From assembly GCF_947179515.1 (NCBI RefSeq), contig NC_067483.1, positions 83,886,572 to 83,950,571 on the forward strand: DNA of 64,000 bases, given 5' to 3'. Every line of letters starts with the position of its first letter. Positions within the stretch are counted from its first letter, which is position 1. This document shows, piece after piece, positions 22,438-35,697 of the stretch. A model generated the notes under the pieces. The model saw nothing but the letters and a program-made list of their open reading frames with translations, was not told the origin of the DNA and searched no databases. This stretch comes from Apodemus sylvaticus (lineage: Eukaryota > Chordata > Mammalia > Rodentia > Muridae). A program made the position numbers and the translations under genes.

Positions 22438-22676
22438 TTCCTATACCCTCAGCAGAAGATGAATCCCAAGCTTTTGTGCAAGCTAGTTAAGTGCTCTACC
22501 ACTGAGCTCTATCCCCAGTCACTTCTTTATAAGTTGTAGTTTGAGAAAGGGTCTTCTTGCTCAGGTTGGCCTTGAACTCACTATAGAATCCAGCCTAGCC
22601 TTAACCTTACAATTCACTTGTCCCAGCATGCTGAGCAGCTGAGATCTGAGACGTATACTACCAAACCAGGCTTCAA
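22438..22676 (-). repeat. B4 SINE (ID head fused to B1 body)
   Basis: At the right of the minus-strand reading is a B1-like body (GAGAAAGGGTCTTCTTGCTC, GGTTGGCCTTGAACTCACTA, CCAGCATGCTGAGCAGCTGA read on the plus strand). At the left is the ID-like head with GTGCTCTACCACTGAGCTCT and ATCCCCAGTC. This ID-B1 fusion defines B4. Confidence 0.75.
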
Positions 22677-23276
22677 TCCTGACAGTTCAAGTCATTGGTA
22701 AATTACGGAAAATCTTTTGTGTGGATCCCAGCTCTCAGGGACGTGAAGCACTATATGTAAACCATTTTGTTCCCAGACCAGGATACAGTGAGGGCTCAGA
22801 AAATGTTAATTCATTGTCTATGTGAGCTTTGCAGGTAGTACAGGAATCTACTTGACATCCTCAGTTTTCAAGTAAGGGAACATACTCAGACACACCCCTG
22901 CTAACAAATAGCCAAACTTCAGCTGAAGCTCTGGAATGGCTTTTTCTAAGTTAGAGTTCACCCGGCAGCTGGAGGAGCCTCTGCTCCCTGCAGTCTCTAT
23001 CATGCAGAGAATATTCGTTCTAGGACCATCTGTGTATGGTCCAGAGCAGATAGGAATGCAGCATGGTTGCTTCATCGAGTGGCATAAGCTGCTTCATAGC
23101 TGACATCCAATTGCCCTGTCTTCAAGAGAAGTCAACAGCTGGGACGGCAGTGGCTCAGATGGGGGACTCTGCTTGGTTTAGGTTCCTGTGCCTCTGTGAA
23201 GCCATTGCATCAAGTTCTGATCAATGAGATCCAACTAAACAATGATACAGGATTGCTTAGCACAGCAGGCTCTGTC
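22677..23276. other. No recognisable gene or repeat
   Basis: Unremarkable sequence. No extended ORF, known repeat or tandem structure was seen. Confidence 0.5.
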
Positions 23277-23418
23277 CAGGTGTGCTGCCTCATGCTTGTA
23301 ATCCCAGCAAATGAGGGGAGGAAGCAAGAGGATCACTGTAAGCTTGAGGCTAGCTGAAGCTGTAGTGAGCTCCAGGCTAGTGCTGACTACAGAATAAGAC
23401 CCTGTCTCAGAACAAAGT
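23277..23418 (+). repeat. Old B1-type SINE
   Basis: Blocks CATGCTTGTAATCCCAGCAA, GAGGATCACTGTAAGCTTGA, GTGAGCTCCAGGCTAG and GACCCTGTCTCAGAACAAA occur in B1 order. It is diverged, closer to a proto-B1 than to young B1. Confidence 0.75.
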
Positions 23419-24470
23419 AAAATACCTCAGACACAAATAAAGCTGACTCGCGAGTCACAAAACGAAAGCTGGTGACTAGTGCCCCAGCAGCCATTTGAAA
23501 AATAAAGAGAGGGTAAAGTTGGGAAAAGCATGTAGAAGATGGTGGAACAGCATTATAGATCACCCCAGATGGTTGTGGAGCCTGCAACTAGTCCGAGCAT
23601 CCTATCTTGGGATTCCTTCTGTTTAAAGGATAAGCATTCTGGGTGGTTTTGATTTGTTTGCTTGCTTGCTTTTTATTGCAGCCAAATCTAAGTTTTATGG
23701 ATACAGCCATTCTGCAAGCAATGGAAAGACTGGTTGTGAGGCTGTTTGTTACTGTCACATCTGCCAAGTGAGAACCTAAGACAAACCTTTATGTTCTGAG
23801 AGGCATTTTGAAGCAATCCCTTGTGATTTTGAATGGTAAATACCCCAAATGGTCATTGCGATTGCACCAGTGCGCCCTTTCAGGACACATCGGAGTGAGA
23901 TTTAGAACATAATCTTGGGTCATGTCGTTCTGCACCAAGCTCTTAATTAGCAGAAGCTTGAGAAGATTTTGGGCCAAAGAGGAAGAGAGTGAATTTTGAA
24001 GCCATGTCCTCATTTGTAAGTAGTAGAATGTGAATGTTTAAGCAAGACGTTGATTCAATTATGTTTCATCCCTTTCATTTGTAAACATAAAAATCAAGGA
24101 ATATTTGTTGTAAGGAGTGTGATAGTCTTCCCCTGATTTGCTTTACTCTCCTTTCAACTCACAAATCTGCAGTGAAGGATATACAGCTAATTTATTTGAC
24201 CAAGAGCTTAAGTCATTGAGGTGGTCCTTCCCCTATTATATGTGGTCACAAAACATTAGAGACCACATGAGCCATCAGCCTGCTGCATCTTCTGCATATG
24301 TCTGAGAGAAAACTAAGCTAGGCTTGCCTCAATGGAGCAGGTCAAGAAGCCATTCCATCCTTTCTCTGATTTGGAATTTATTGTTTGAATGAGAGTGTGT
24401 TTAAAAAACAAAACACTTGGAACCTGTCCTCAAATTTTGAGTGAGGTGGTCCAAATGCTCATGCACATGT

Positions 24471-24498
24471 GCACACACACACACACACACACACACAC
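24471..24498. repeat. (AC)n microsatellite
   Basis: About 14 AC units. The flanking spans 23,419-24,470 and 24,499-26,784 show no gene or repeat that I recognise apart from a short (C)n/(GGG) run near 25,753. Confidence 0.93.
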
Positions 24499-26784
24499 GA
24501 GTTGATGACGTGTAATAACTTCCTCTATTCCAGGACCTCTACTACCGAAACATGGAAACATCCCAAAGTTAGCATCTAGGCTTAGAGCAAGGTAAATGGT
24601 ACTCACCAAGGCTTCCCCACTTAGGCATCATTCTGAGTCTGGTACGTTGCCTCCATGCTCAGTGGCCTTCTGTGTTCTAAGCGTAACTGACAGAGCAGAC
24701 TGTCCATGGCCAAGGTGGGATGAATAGGGTAAGGGCGACGTGAAGCCCAATTATAAGCTAACTAAGCTATGGGCGTTTCTGCTTCTCTTCTCTTACTATC
24801 ACGAAACATTTTAAAGTGCTGACATTTCTCTTTACATTACAGTCAGCTCATCTGACTGTGCAATATTCACCCATTCAAGTGAGTCAGTCTAAACAGAAAT
24901 TGATTACAACAGTCATTAACATTATGTGCTTTCTTCTTTCCCCCGACTCTGACCAGTCCTTCCCTCGAAATGCGGGGTGATCAGGAGCACAGCCTGCCTG
25001 TCTCTCACATTCTGTCTTTCCTCCTCAGCCCAAGCTTCCTTCCCAGTCTTTCCCATCACCGTTTCTCTCCACTCCTAGCTCTCTCAAGTTCATGCTCCAG
25101 GCCTAGTAGTGGCCTGGCTGGTTAAAGTCCTCAGAGCTTGCTGTGCATTTTCTAGGCATCAGTAAGTATGCCCAGATTCCAGGATGCACAACTGTGTAGG
25201 TTTGACCACCTTCCTGGTCCAATCATTTAATAAAGCAGCCAAGCCTTACCACCACCCATCACAATAATTCAGAATCAGTGAAGCAGAAAGGGGCATGATG
25301 GCAGGGAGCAGGTGGTTATCTGAGTCTCCCCTTCTTCACAGCCTTCCTCACGCAGAAGCTGTAGAGAGAATTTCTTGTGCACTGTGTGGAAGCTTCAGCT
25401 GTCAATAAAAAAATCCTATGGCCAATAAGCCGAGGTAGGATTAGAAGATGGGACATCTGCCAAAGAGTAATAGGATTCTGGTAAATGGTCAGGCATGGAA
25501 GATTTGCCTGAGAATTAATGCTCATGGAGACAGACCCATGAAACTGAAGAAGGAACCAACCATATAGCAGGACGTACGCTAGAATATACGGGTTAACTGA
25601 GTCACAAGCTAGCTGGAGCGAGCCATAGTTTATTCATAATCAATTCAATCTCAGAGTTGGTATTTCAGGGATTGTAGGCTTGGGTGCAAAGACCACAGTT
25701 ACATGAAGCTATTTCAAAGAGAGATACATCTCAAACTGTGTGTTGGGGTGTTGGGGGGGTCATGAGAAAGTTGGCAATGTTAAAAGGTTTCAGAACATAC
25801 AAGGACAAAATTTTTAAAAAATCTAGGACATATGTGACAGCGCTTACTATGTTCCACTGAATGTCATTACTGCCTAGGTTCTGAATCCATGGCATGGGTG
25901 CTCTGCATTGTATACGCTGTCGAGCCAGGCAATGCCTATCAACACTTCGGGAAACACCCTGGCTCAGGCTCAAGGCAATGTGTGTGTTAAGGGTTGCATG
26001 GCTTTTGCTGCACATACAAAGCTTGCTGCCCTTAAAGGAGCACGGCAGTTTAATCACAGAGAACAGAACTGATGCCTCCCCACTCCCAATTGTCAGCGTG
26101 TGAGTGTCAAGTTAGTATATGCTCGGCTTGTGCCACGTTAGAATTAAAAAGTGTTGCTTGAGTTTCTGGCTTGTTTCACTTAAAAAAAATTACTCAATGA
26201 ATGTTGGCTTAGAATTAGCATGAAGTTTCTAATAATTTCTGAAATGTCCCTAAATATACTTCTGCAATTGTGTGCATATTGCTGTATGATTATCAAATCA
26301 AACATCAATCAATTCTGAAAACCATTGCTGCTCCATTACACCCTAATATATCAAATACTCAATTTGATATATTAAAGAGTATCAAGAGTTAATTCTTTAT
26401 GTTGAAATAAACAGCTGCATCCATCTCATTAGAAAATGAACATCCTTTCATCGTTATTAAATGGTAAAATTATATGTATACCAAAGAATTCTTTTACAAT
26501 AAAATAGTTTTTATTATCAGTGAAGATCTTACTTGTATACCTGTTTCATGTACCTAGATACTCAGATTCATGTACAAGTTTTTCTCAGGCATAAAGGGTC
26601 AAGAGTGGCAAATGTTTAAGAAGCCTTGGCCTATACCATGGATCACCAATTGTTCCCTTGCAAAGAGCCAGGAACTTTAGGGGTTGTGTGTCATCCAGTC
26701 TTTGACAAACTACTCACCTCTAGCAAGTGGCATGAACATCATAGACTTAATCCCCTACTTTGGACCCAAATCCTCTCTCAAAGG

Positions 26785-26912
26785 GGCTCATGGTGAAGGC
26801 TTGGCTCTATCATGGTGCTATTGGGTGTGGTAGAACCTTTAAGATGTGGGGCTGGTACAAACTCTTCAGGTAATTGGGAGCATATCCTAGGAGCAGATAG
26901 GGAGAGTCTCTC

Positions 26913-26959
<47 letters not shown>

Positions 26960-27165
26960 CCATGACATAGCAGGGTTTGTCTACCATGTGCTAGATTCAA
27001 GTCAATGACGACAACCAATTATGGACTGAACCCTCTGAAACAATAAGGCAAAACAAAGCTTAAAACCAAACCCAAACCAGCCCATAAAACTATGGGTCAA
27101 AATAAACTTTTATGTACTCAGTTTTTTGTTATAGTAACTGAACTGTAAATTGGTGACTGTGATTA
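26785..27165 (+). mobile_element. ERVL-MaLR/MLT1-type LTR with internal (CT)n
   Basis: Blocks in MaLR order are GGTGCTATTGGGTGTGGTAG, ACCTTTAAGATGTGGGGC, GTAATTGGGAGCATATCC, GGCCATGACATAGCAGGGTT, TATGGACTGAACCCTCTGAA, AAATAAACTTTTATG, and TTGTTATAGTAACTGAACTG. The (CT)n tract sits where these LTRs usually have a CT-rich segment. It is a solo LTR with no coding capacity. Confidence 0.7.
26906..26957. repeat. (CT)n microsatellite inside the LTR
   Basis: About 22 uninterrupted CT units after a short CCTCTCCTCT lead. Confidence 0.95.
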
Positions 27166-29368
27166 CTGTCCTAATAAAATTTTATTATGGACACCAAAAT
27201 CTAGATTTTAATAAGATCTTTCTATTGTCACCAAATACTTTTATTTTTCCCATTTTTTAATGTTTAAAACTATTTCAACATGCAGGGAAATTGTGGGGAA
27301 ACAGGCAAGTAGGGCTGGATACGACCCTGAGCTACAGTTTGCCAACTCTGTCATACATACAGAATACATTTTTCCTGTCTGCCTGTGAATGCAGTTGCCT
27401 ACATTCTTACTACCTCTAAATCAGATTCTATCATCAAACAATTTAACAGCCTCAGAAGCTAACACAAGTTAATTTTGGAACAGAAGAGGACACACAGAAA
27501 ATAATGCAGTAACCATTTAACTTGGTGAAGAATAGTGACTATACATCAAATCTCTCTCACAGACATTGATCCTGAGGGTTCCTAGCCACCAAATTGAGGC
27601 ACACATCAATCATGGCATGCCACTGGCTTGCTCCATTAAGTGTTAATAATCCCAGTTTCATTCCTTATTTTTCTCTATGGCATCATTTTATTTTATTTTT
27701 GACATGTTAAAATCTTTATGGGTTCCAATATAGTTCCTCAATCACATCTTCTCCATAGCAATAAAGTCTTGCTTAGGCAGTGGCCAGAGCTCTTCAGGAA
27801 AATGTCCAGGAAGAAGTAAGCTGATCATTGGCATTCATTAGAAAAACCTCAGAAGGCCTTCAAATACCCAAATGCGCAATACACCAGAGTATCTATATTC
27901 TCATGAAATAGAATACATATAGCTCAAAACTTTAATGGTTCTTTTTGAGTCCTTTAGAAGCCATAAATATGGGACCAAAGTCATTTTTATGGCAGTTTGC
28001 TCCTTTTTATGGGGGTTACTATACACATAAAGAGGAGGAAAAAATTAAAATGAACAATTGCCTGCCTTCCAGAGAGGTCTATGGCCAAGTTAAGTGACTC
28101 AATTCTATATGTTGGACCCACAGAAAGCATTACTTAAGTTAATATCCTAGCAAGATTACAAGTTAGACCATTTCCCAAGCATTTAAAGACCACAGTAAAA
28201 TTGCTGAATCTAAATCAATGGCTGGTTGAGTGTCCAGGGAAGAAGGATTGCCTGTAATAAGTTACAGCACTGTCACCGTGGTGTCAGATAATACAGATAA
28301 GAGTTCTTGAGAGATGTCTATATCTGAATGGGGCACCAAGTAAGTTGCCCCACTTCCATATTGATATTTGAGGCAATAATCCAGGTGCCAATGGCAAAGG
28401 CTTAGCCCAAGTTTCACAGATATAACCAAGAGAGAGAAACAATCTTCTTATGAAACCTTCCCAGTAAAGTCCTGTTAAAGCATCAGAACAGGTTGTTCAT
28501 AACAGCTATCCCCCTGCCCCAATATTTCATGGCTGATATGTGGCTGGCTATAGCTTAGAATTATATAAAGAGAATGGAACTAATTTTGGAGAAGCTTGAG
28601 ATAACTCTAATTTTCTGACCCATTTCCTGGCTTTGGTTTAGGCCATAGGTATGAAAGAAAGACGAGAGAGCAGCCGATCCCTAGAGAACAGCACCTGTGA
28701 GCCTCAGCTGTCAGCTTCTGGAGTTTGCCTTTTAGTGGCAGGGCAATGGAGCATTAATCCACTATGCCCAGCATCCACTTGCCACCTATAAGATTTGGGA
28801 ATGAGGGAGACTGGGTGGGGGTTGGTGTAGTCAGATAGATTTTCCTGCTCATGTTTTTCATTCTTGACACACAGATCCCTATACTTGTTTGAAATACTAC
28901 CATTGACCTTAAGGGGTGATTCTTCCCCCATCTCAAAACAGCCCTCATGGTTGATGCCCTCATGCTACGAAGAAGGTCTGTAACCCCAGCCAGACCACGT
29001 AGGGTGTTCTCTGCTTGACACCACAGGCCACAAGGATATGAAGGCATTTAAAGGTGAATTGTCACACTGGTGGCAAAGCTGCTTTCCCCTTCCCTGCTGT
29101 GGCCTCCTAATTCAGGACTGCTGAATTTTATTCTCCCAAACCACTGGTTCTTTCTCTGTATCTTTACAGTTCCCCAAGCTCCTTCTACCTGCTTAAATTT
29201 TTATTCAATAACTGGTTTCCATTTTTTTTGCCACTAGAGAAATTCATATCCGGCTCTAGAAAGATAATTTATTTACATGGATAGAGGAAAGGTAATAAAC
29301 TACACTAATAAAACAGCCAAGCACTTCCTAAAAGTCAATGCTGATTACTAATTGGAGAAAAAAAAAGT
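27166..29368. other. No recognisable gene or repeat
   Basis: I read both strands for open frames and repeat signatures. The longest frames are under 100 codons and lack any motif. Part of 28,550-29,200 has an LTR-like base composition, but I cannot name a family. Confidence 0.45.
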
Positions 29369-29470
29369 GCCAGTTGGGTACAGTAGCATGTGCCTGTTGT
29401 CTCAACTACTCTAGGAATCTTAGGCCTGGAGGGGAATGATTCATCCCAGGAATGGGCCACCATCTTAGAA
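29369..29470 (+). repeat. B1-type SINE fragment, tentative
   Basis: The segment GGGTACAGTAGCATGTGCCT, followed by CTCAACTACTCTAGGAATCT and GAGGGGAATGATTCATCCC, resembles the left part of an old B1. It has no clear end or tail. No other feature was recognised from 29,471 to 30,314. Confidence 0.45.
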
Positions 29471-30314
29471 ATCTTACACCGTAAAGGGTTTTCTTCAAAT
29501 ATATGAGTGTTTCACTGTGCAATAGCAAAGCATTAGAAGTGACTTCATGAGGGCACCTCTTTGACAGCCGCATTCTCTCTAGAGCCCTCCTATCTATCTA
29601 ACATCTTCTGGGCCCTGGCCATTCCACTAAGTCAAGTCCCAAAGAAAAGGCAAAACCAAAAATATTTACAACTATAAACATGACTTTGGAATTGTATAGT
29701 TTTGAAAAATCATTCAATAAATGATCGTTAAATTTTTAACAGTCAAGTGGAGATAGAGATTATAATATGATCTTGCAAAAAGAAAAGATGGAAAAATTCT
29801 CTGGCTTACAAATATGGCTAGGGTTCTTTTGAGCAGAAAAATATTTTTAAAAAATTCAATGAAGCTTAAATTTTATGCAAATCTTTTCATTTCCGGCATG
29901 AAACCAGAAAGATGTGCAAGGGAGAAAAGCTGGGGAGCATTGCCTGATTTCACCTGTGGTCAAGTAAAGGGAAAAATAAACAAGATAAGTAAAGATAAAA
30001 TGATGTAGGTTATCATATCTATTTGATCATTGGAAGTTCCTGGAGCTCATTTCAATTTATAGGTGACCTCCATTCCATAATAAGATCAAATCATATTAAA
30101 TAAATACATATATCAAAGAAAAATTTAGATACATTCAGAGAGAAGCATTTTGAAGGTTAAAGTACATTCAAGGAAAAAACCATACATATTAATGAGGTAC
30201 CATGTGAACTTTTGATATATAACATCATATATTGTATATTGCATATTACATATCATATATCACATGTTGCAGAGCATATCTTATTTATAAAATATATTAT
30301 ATAATGCTAAAAAT

Positions 30315-30500
30315 CTAAGCAATCTTGAAAAAATAAAAATCAGGATTTGTACTACCTGACTTCAAAGACATAGTGAATAAACAGCATGGTACTGACACAA
30401 AAAAGCTGCAGGCCAGTACCCAAAATAACCCCACTCATCTGCAATCAACTGATTTTCAATGAAGGTACTAAGAACATATTGGAGAAAGGTCAGTCTCATC
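30315..30500 (+). mobile_element. Ancient L1 ORF2 fragment
   Basis: The run ACTACCTGACTTCAAAGACA, AACAGCATGGTACTGACACA, CAATCAACTGATTTTCAATG, and GAGAAAGGTCAGTCTC matches the region of old mammalian L1 ORF2 corresponding to YLPDFK...WYWYRDR...DLIFDKG in the young copies. It is heavily diverged and has no usable frame. Confidence 0.7.
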
Positions 30501-31013
30501 AAGAGATGGAGCAGAAAAGTGGGAGAAGTCACACACAGAAGGAGAGAATTAGGCCCCCACCTCTCATCATCTGCAAAGTGAAACATTGATATTTAGCCTT
30601 AACAGGCCACCATCTTTCCAAGTGAGGCATGAGGATGAGATTGAAGAACTGTTATCCAGATGCAGAGACTGGGAAAGACCATCGAGACAGGGTACCAGAC
30701 AGAGGGCAAAGCCAAGATTCAAAGTTTTAACCAGCAACAACTGAGAGTGTGTGTTAATAGGACAAAGCCCATGCATGGTGCTTAGTGTTTATTCTTTTTA
30801 GCAGATATAGAGTTTGTTGAACCCAGCTAAGGCTGCAGGCAAGTTGGGTGCACATCTAAATGATGTCTAGATTGTGACAGCACCATGAAGAGGGGGATTG
30901 AGGACACGGACTCCAGATTAACTTGTCTGCATTTGTAAAGCACACTCAGACCTGAGAGGTTTACCCCTCTGTGAGTCTGTCAACCCAGCGAGAGAGTATT
31001 CTTCTCAGACTCT
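30501..31013. other. No recognisable gene or repeat
   Basis: No long frame. I could not decide whether a MIR or other old SINE is present. Confidence 0.45.
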
Positions 31014-31220
31014 AGATTCCTTCTCAACCTTCTTAATACTATGTCTCTCTAATGCAGGTCCTCATGTGGTGCTGAGCCCCAACCATAAAGTTTTTTAATT
31101 GCTACTTCATAACTGTACTTTTGCTACTGTTATGAATCATAATGTAAATATGTGTGTTTTCTGATAGTCCTAGGTGACCCTTGTGAACTCATCATGAACC
31201 ATAAGGTGAGAACTACTGTC
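31014..31220 (+). mobile_element. URR1-type hAT-Charlie non-autonomous DNA transposon
   Basis: Terminal inverted sequences read CCTTCTCAACCTTC at the left and AGGTGAGAACTACTG at the right, matching the CAGTGGTTCTCAAC-type hAT ends with mutations. Between them lies the diagnostic CCAACCATAAAGTTTTTTAA, TTGCTACTTCATAACTGTA, TTATGAATCATAATGTAAAT order of the rodent URR1 family. It encodes no transposase. Confidence 0.75.
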
Positions 31221-31511
31221 AACGTAATAAAATACAGAAAAGAATAGATGTGGCTGATACACATGGCACTTCATCTTATTGGGACACATATTAGTTATTA
31301 AGTTAGGAAGCAGTAACTGTCAATTCTGCTTTGCTATGAAAATCCCAACTTCTGTAAGCAAAGGAGAAATATTAAAAAGAAAAAGCATTTAAACTACTGC
31401 CAGGCATGCCAACACAGAAAAGCAGAGCCCCAAGATGCACTCATGTACAGTGATAGCTCAGCTGACAAGCACCCCTAAAACTGCACACTGTCACTAGTTT
31501 GGTATTAAGAT

Positions 31512-31830
31512 GTCAGTGTAAAATGTCCCCTGAAGGGTGATATATGTAAACACTTGGTCCATAGCGGATGGTGCTGCCTTGGGTAATTGTAGGACCTTTC
31601 AGAGTAAAGGCTCCCATGGAGACAGGGATAAAGGATTACCATTTGGTTCTCTTCCATGCCAACTTCTTTGCTTCCTGGTCTGCTGATGTCACACTGAGGC
31701 TCCTGTCTCTGAAGGTCAGCCCAAGGCACTATGGCTTCCCAGCCATGAAAACCATAACTCAACATAATCTCCCTTAAGTTACTTCTTGTGTGTTATTTGA
31801 CTCTGTTTCAAGATAATGCTAGTTTGCCTG
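31512..31830 (+). mobile_element. ERVL-MaLR solo LTR
   Basis: It starts TGTAAAATGTCCCCTGAAGG. MaLR-ordered blocks follow: AAACACTTGGTCCATAGCGG, TGGTGCTGCCTTGGGTAATT, GCTTCCCAGCCATGAAAACC, CTCCCTTAAGTTACTTCTTG and TGTTATTTGACTCTG. No internal sequence is present. Confidence 0.72.
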
Positions 31831-33071
31831 TTTTGACTTTTCAATAATTCTGGACGTGGTCCCTGGAGTTGAAATTGAACTGGAGATACCATTCTGTTCT
31901 CAAAGCTCTTAAGTGGAAATGACTTTATCGGTCAGTAGAGTAGGTGGCTGCCATACTAAAAACTTCCGGATGGCTCCTCAACCCCATATTTGTCTTCGCA
32001 ATTCTCTAGAGCGCCATTCACAGTCCTGCCTTTGTTTTAGTAATGACACAGTGCCAATCAGAAGTTGAAGCTAATTCATTCAACTTAAGATTGAATTGGT
32101 TTAAATAAAGAACCTGTGTGTCAGTTATGGACTGGGGCCTGATGAGATACCTCACAGTAGGCAGGTGGGTAAGCAGCTCTAACAACAAGTCACATCCATG
32201 GTGACTGGCTTGAACTGGATTTGGAGGTAAGACCATAATTCTGGTGAGCCACACTGTCAGCTTTGGGGCACAGCACCCCAAAATATGACATCTTGTGTCT
32301 TGAGAACACCACAGGAGCAACATGGTGTCTCTGATCTCCACTCTCCCTTCACCCTTTAAAGACCTTCATGTGACAGGTGCCCTGACCTGTGCCCATAAAA
32401 AGGGCAAGAAGACACACACCCACTAAGAGTGATCTGAGCACACAGGCTAGGCATGCGCCTCCCTCCTGAAGCATATCCCCTTCTGCCCACTTCACAACCA
32501 GCACAAACACAAAGCACATCCGTCCACATTTCTTTGGATCTTCATTTCCAAAACTGCCACCGCATCACATAAAACCTACGTTCACGTATGTGTGTTCTTT
32601 TCCTGACAGTGTGTTTTTACAGGTTTTGTTTTCAGGCCCACCTGGGCCCTGGAAAGGATGAAGATTTGCCTTGATTGTGCTGTTTTCAAGAAGAATAACA
32701 AAGTTGCCCGAAATGGATGTTGTGGGATGAGATGTGTAAGATACGTAACAATCTCAAACATAGTGTTAAAGGAATTAATGTGAAATGAATGTGAAAGGGA
32801 CTACTTCAGTCCCCCAGTCAAGTAGCAGTAAATCCTCGCACAGAAACTGTTAAGAACAGTCATAGAAGTAAGAGCGTAAGCCACCACCATAGAAGTAAGA
32901 GCGTAAGCCATCGTCCTCTCTGCCCTTTTCTTTCCTCTTTGTTTTTTTTCACTCTATCCCTTTGTGGAAAATTCAACTTAAATATTTTCTTATTCTCACT
33001 TGTGCAGTTTTTTTAAAATGCTATCCAGCCTTTTCCAAGATATAACTTCTGGTGGTTGTGGGGGTATGTGT
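31831..33071. other. No recognisable gene; one 26-bp tandem duplication
   Basis: The only structure I see is CATAGAAGTAAGAGCGTAAG starting at 32,862 and again at 32,888. A possible 41-codon frame from 32,659 has no recognisable family. Confidence 0.5.
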
Positions 33072-33166
33072 GCATGTGTCTGTGTCTGGAAAGGCACATA
33101 TATATGTGCATGTATGTATATGTGTACATGTGTATGTGTCTGTGTGTGCATGTGTATATATATATG

Positions 33167-33198
<32 letters not shown>

Positions 33199-33222
33199 CA
33201 TATATATATATGCATATGCATG
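33072..33222. repeat. TG/TA-rich compound array
   Basis: GTGTGCATGTGTCTG-type sequence passes into (AT)n interrupted by ACAT and GCAT. Frames on both strands give Tyr-Ile-Cys repeats and are artefacts. Confidence 0.93.
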
Positions 33223-34222
33223 TTTCTTTCCCTTTAGTAGAGGCTATTTTACACAGAAGAGGCATCATGCACTCAACAAACATTACATCCTATTTCCTGG
33301 GTACCACAATAATTTTCCCCCAATTTCTCTTGTTTCCTTTATGATGATCTTGACTGTGGGCCTCTTGTGCACTCTCCCAATTATCTTCTCACTCAAACAC
33401 ACTGTGAAAGGATGCCCAGAACAAGTTGAATCAGGGTTGTTACACATCCTCTTCTGCTGTCTCCAGCCTGAAAGATGGATTAATTTTCCCATGAGATGAC
33501 TGCAGACTCTTCTGTAGCCAGCAAGTGAACTACACACTCTAAGCCCAAGCTACTCTGCAGTCTGCTTGGCCCATCTCCCTAGCATTATCCCTCCCTGTCG
33601 GTCCTGCCAACATCTAACAGAGCTTGAGAGTTAAACAAATCATGGGGCCCTTCAAGAAGACATCTCAGTTTCCTCTTCTACAAGGTAAGACCACCAAGGT
33701 TGCTAGATCAACAACAAAATTAAGTAAAATTCCATTAAGTTCAGTGACTTGTAGTGTTTCTAGAAAAATATCATGAACTAAGTAAACAACTGCAAAGGCT
33801 GTTACCATTCTCATTATAATTACTTGGTCAATATTTCAGTCTTATAAAGAAAGATTTATTAACAGGAGAACAAAGGCAGAACCTAAAAAAGGCAAGATTT
33901 ATATATTTAATTATAAAAAATTAAATTTTTCTCTGAAGCAAACAGCACAAAAAACATTAATATGCAAATAGAAAAAATCTTTTGGCATACACAAAGCATA
34001 AATTGGCAAAGGATATTAAAAGGAAATTTACTACAACCTTACTAAAAGGCCAAAATCTGATTAAAAATAAAAAACTTACCTGTCCCATTAATCTTCAAAT
34101 ATGAATAAAAATGATGGTAAGTTTTTCATATCAGTTTTGAAAATATTAAAATATGGAACTGAGGGTTCATTAGCCTAATTGTAATAGACTATGCTTCTGC
34201 TTTTAGAAATCACTTCCAAGTG
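33223..34222. other. No recognisable gene or repeat
   Basis: AT-rich in its second half. No long frame beyond extensions of the flanking array. Confidence 0.5.
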
Positions 34223-34316
34223 TGGCTTTGTTGTTGTTGTCACTGTTGTTATTGGTGGTGGTGGTGGTGGCGGTGGTGGAGGTGGTGGTGGTAGTAATGG
34301 TAGTGATGGTGGTAAT
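34223..34316. repeat. (GTT)n/(GGT)n trinucleotide array
   Basis: A short GTT run passes into about 20 GGT-like triplets with GGC, GGA, AGT and GAT variants. The G-rich strand could form tetraplex structures. Confidence 0.9.
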
Positions 34317-35697
34317 TATAGTTTGCTTTGGTTCAGTTTTGATTTTTGCTAGTTATCCGGTGTGATTGGTCCCCGGGGACACTCCCAAAGCACCTACATT
34401 GGCATTCATTCTTCAACATCTGTTTAATAAATGTCACACAGAGTACTTAAGGATAGAGGACTTGAAAGAAATGTTATGTTTTTTCAAATCCTAGAGTAAT
34501 TCTAAAAAAAATTCCAAACAAAATAAAGCACAACAGAAAATGCCCATGATCTTGCCAATAGTGAATGTGGCCATAAAAGAATTTCTATATTATTTACACT
34601 ATTGATACTGTTTAATCATTTTTTAATTAGGCTTGTTAGTTAGAAATCTTATGCTCTCTGTTGAAATATAGATTTTTCTGACAATGAAGCAATCAGAGAA
34701 TACAGATTAAAAACACAAGAAGAAGATTTTGGGGACATGGGCAGTTCTGAATCATGTATGCTGACTGAATGTTTTAGTAATAGGCTGGAAGATGAAGAGG
34801 GGAATCCACAGAGCACTGCTTGGACAAAGCATGCCTCCTCTCTTTTACTGAATCTCACTCATCTTTCTACCCATATTTCGGGAGGAGCATCTGGACAGTG
34901 GTGACTGGCAACCTTGGCACTGAGTTCTGAGGACTCCAGAAGCAAGTGATACTGGCCCACTAAACACCATAACATATTTAGCTGCTGGAGGCAGTCTTCC
35001 TATGATAAGAAACATAAATTTGTCTTTCAATTTCAGCTTAGCCTAATCTTTGTAAAGTTCACCCAAATTTCTCTGGGAAGCATGACAGTTTGCTATGAAC
35101 CCGAGACAGTAAAGACAACCCATTTTCAAACTCAGACACAAATGTTGTTCGCTGTCCAACCACCCGAAGATGGGCTGCATTCCAAGCTTGAGCTCAATAG
35201 GAAGGAGAGCTTGCCGCCCCACCTCATCTCCAGGTTAGCTGAGGATGTCCGTCTTCCCATAATCTTACATATGCAGTGACTGGAGAGGGAGAGTGATTTC
35301 TGAAGACCGTTATATTTTGAAATAATGATGTACTACAGAAAATTGCAACGTTAGTACAGAAAATCACACGTATTCTTCAGCCAACACGTATTCTAATTGC
35401 TGTATGGTAAAAAGCTACAGCCCAGTTAGCATTGCTAGCTAGAATACTAGATATTCAGTTAAATCTGAATTTCACACAACAAGTAATTCATAAATATGTC
35501 TGATTTTACTTGCTGCTTCTCTGAAGTTTAAGAGACAAGATGCTTTGTATTTTTATTTGCTAAATTTGTCAACCATGATTATCCTGTCAAAACCAGGAGG
35601 CTTTTGTATTGGTAGCAGATAAGAAAAGGACGCTAAAACTACAAACAACTCTTCCCTTCCCACTATTCACACACCCATTCATTTATATATGGATATA
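34317..35697. other. No recognisable gene or repeat
   Basis: Short frames only (69 codons at most), without motifs. Confidence 0.5.

Noticed and set aside
28550..29200. Possible ERV LTR
   Set aside because: Composition is suggestive but I found no TG...CA ends, no target duplication and no matching family blocks.
30501..30800. MIR-like SINE
   Set aside because: Short partial resemblance only, with no collinear core block.
32659..32784. A 41-codon frame with Cys-rich start (MKICLDC...) after possible TTTTCAG acceptors at 32,608-32,635
   Set aside because: No downstream donor or homologous exon that I can recognise. Cys content alone is not evidence of a gene.
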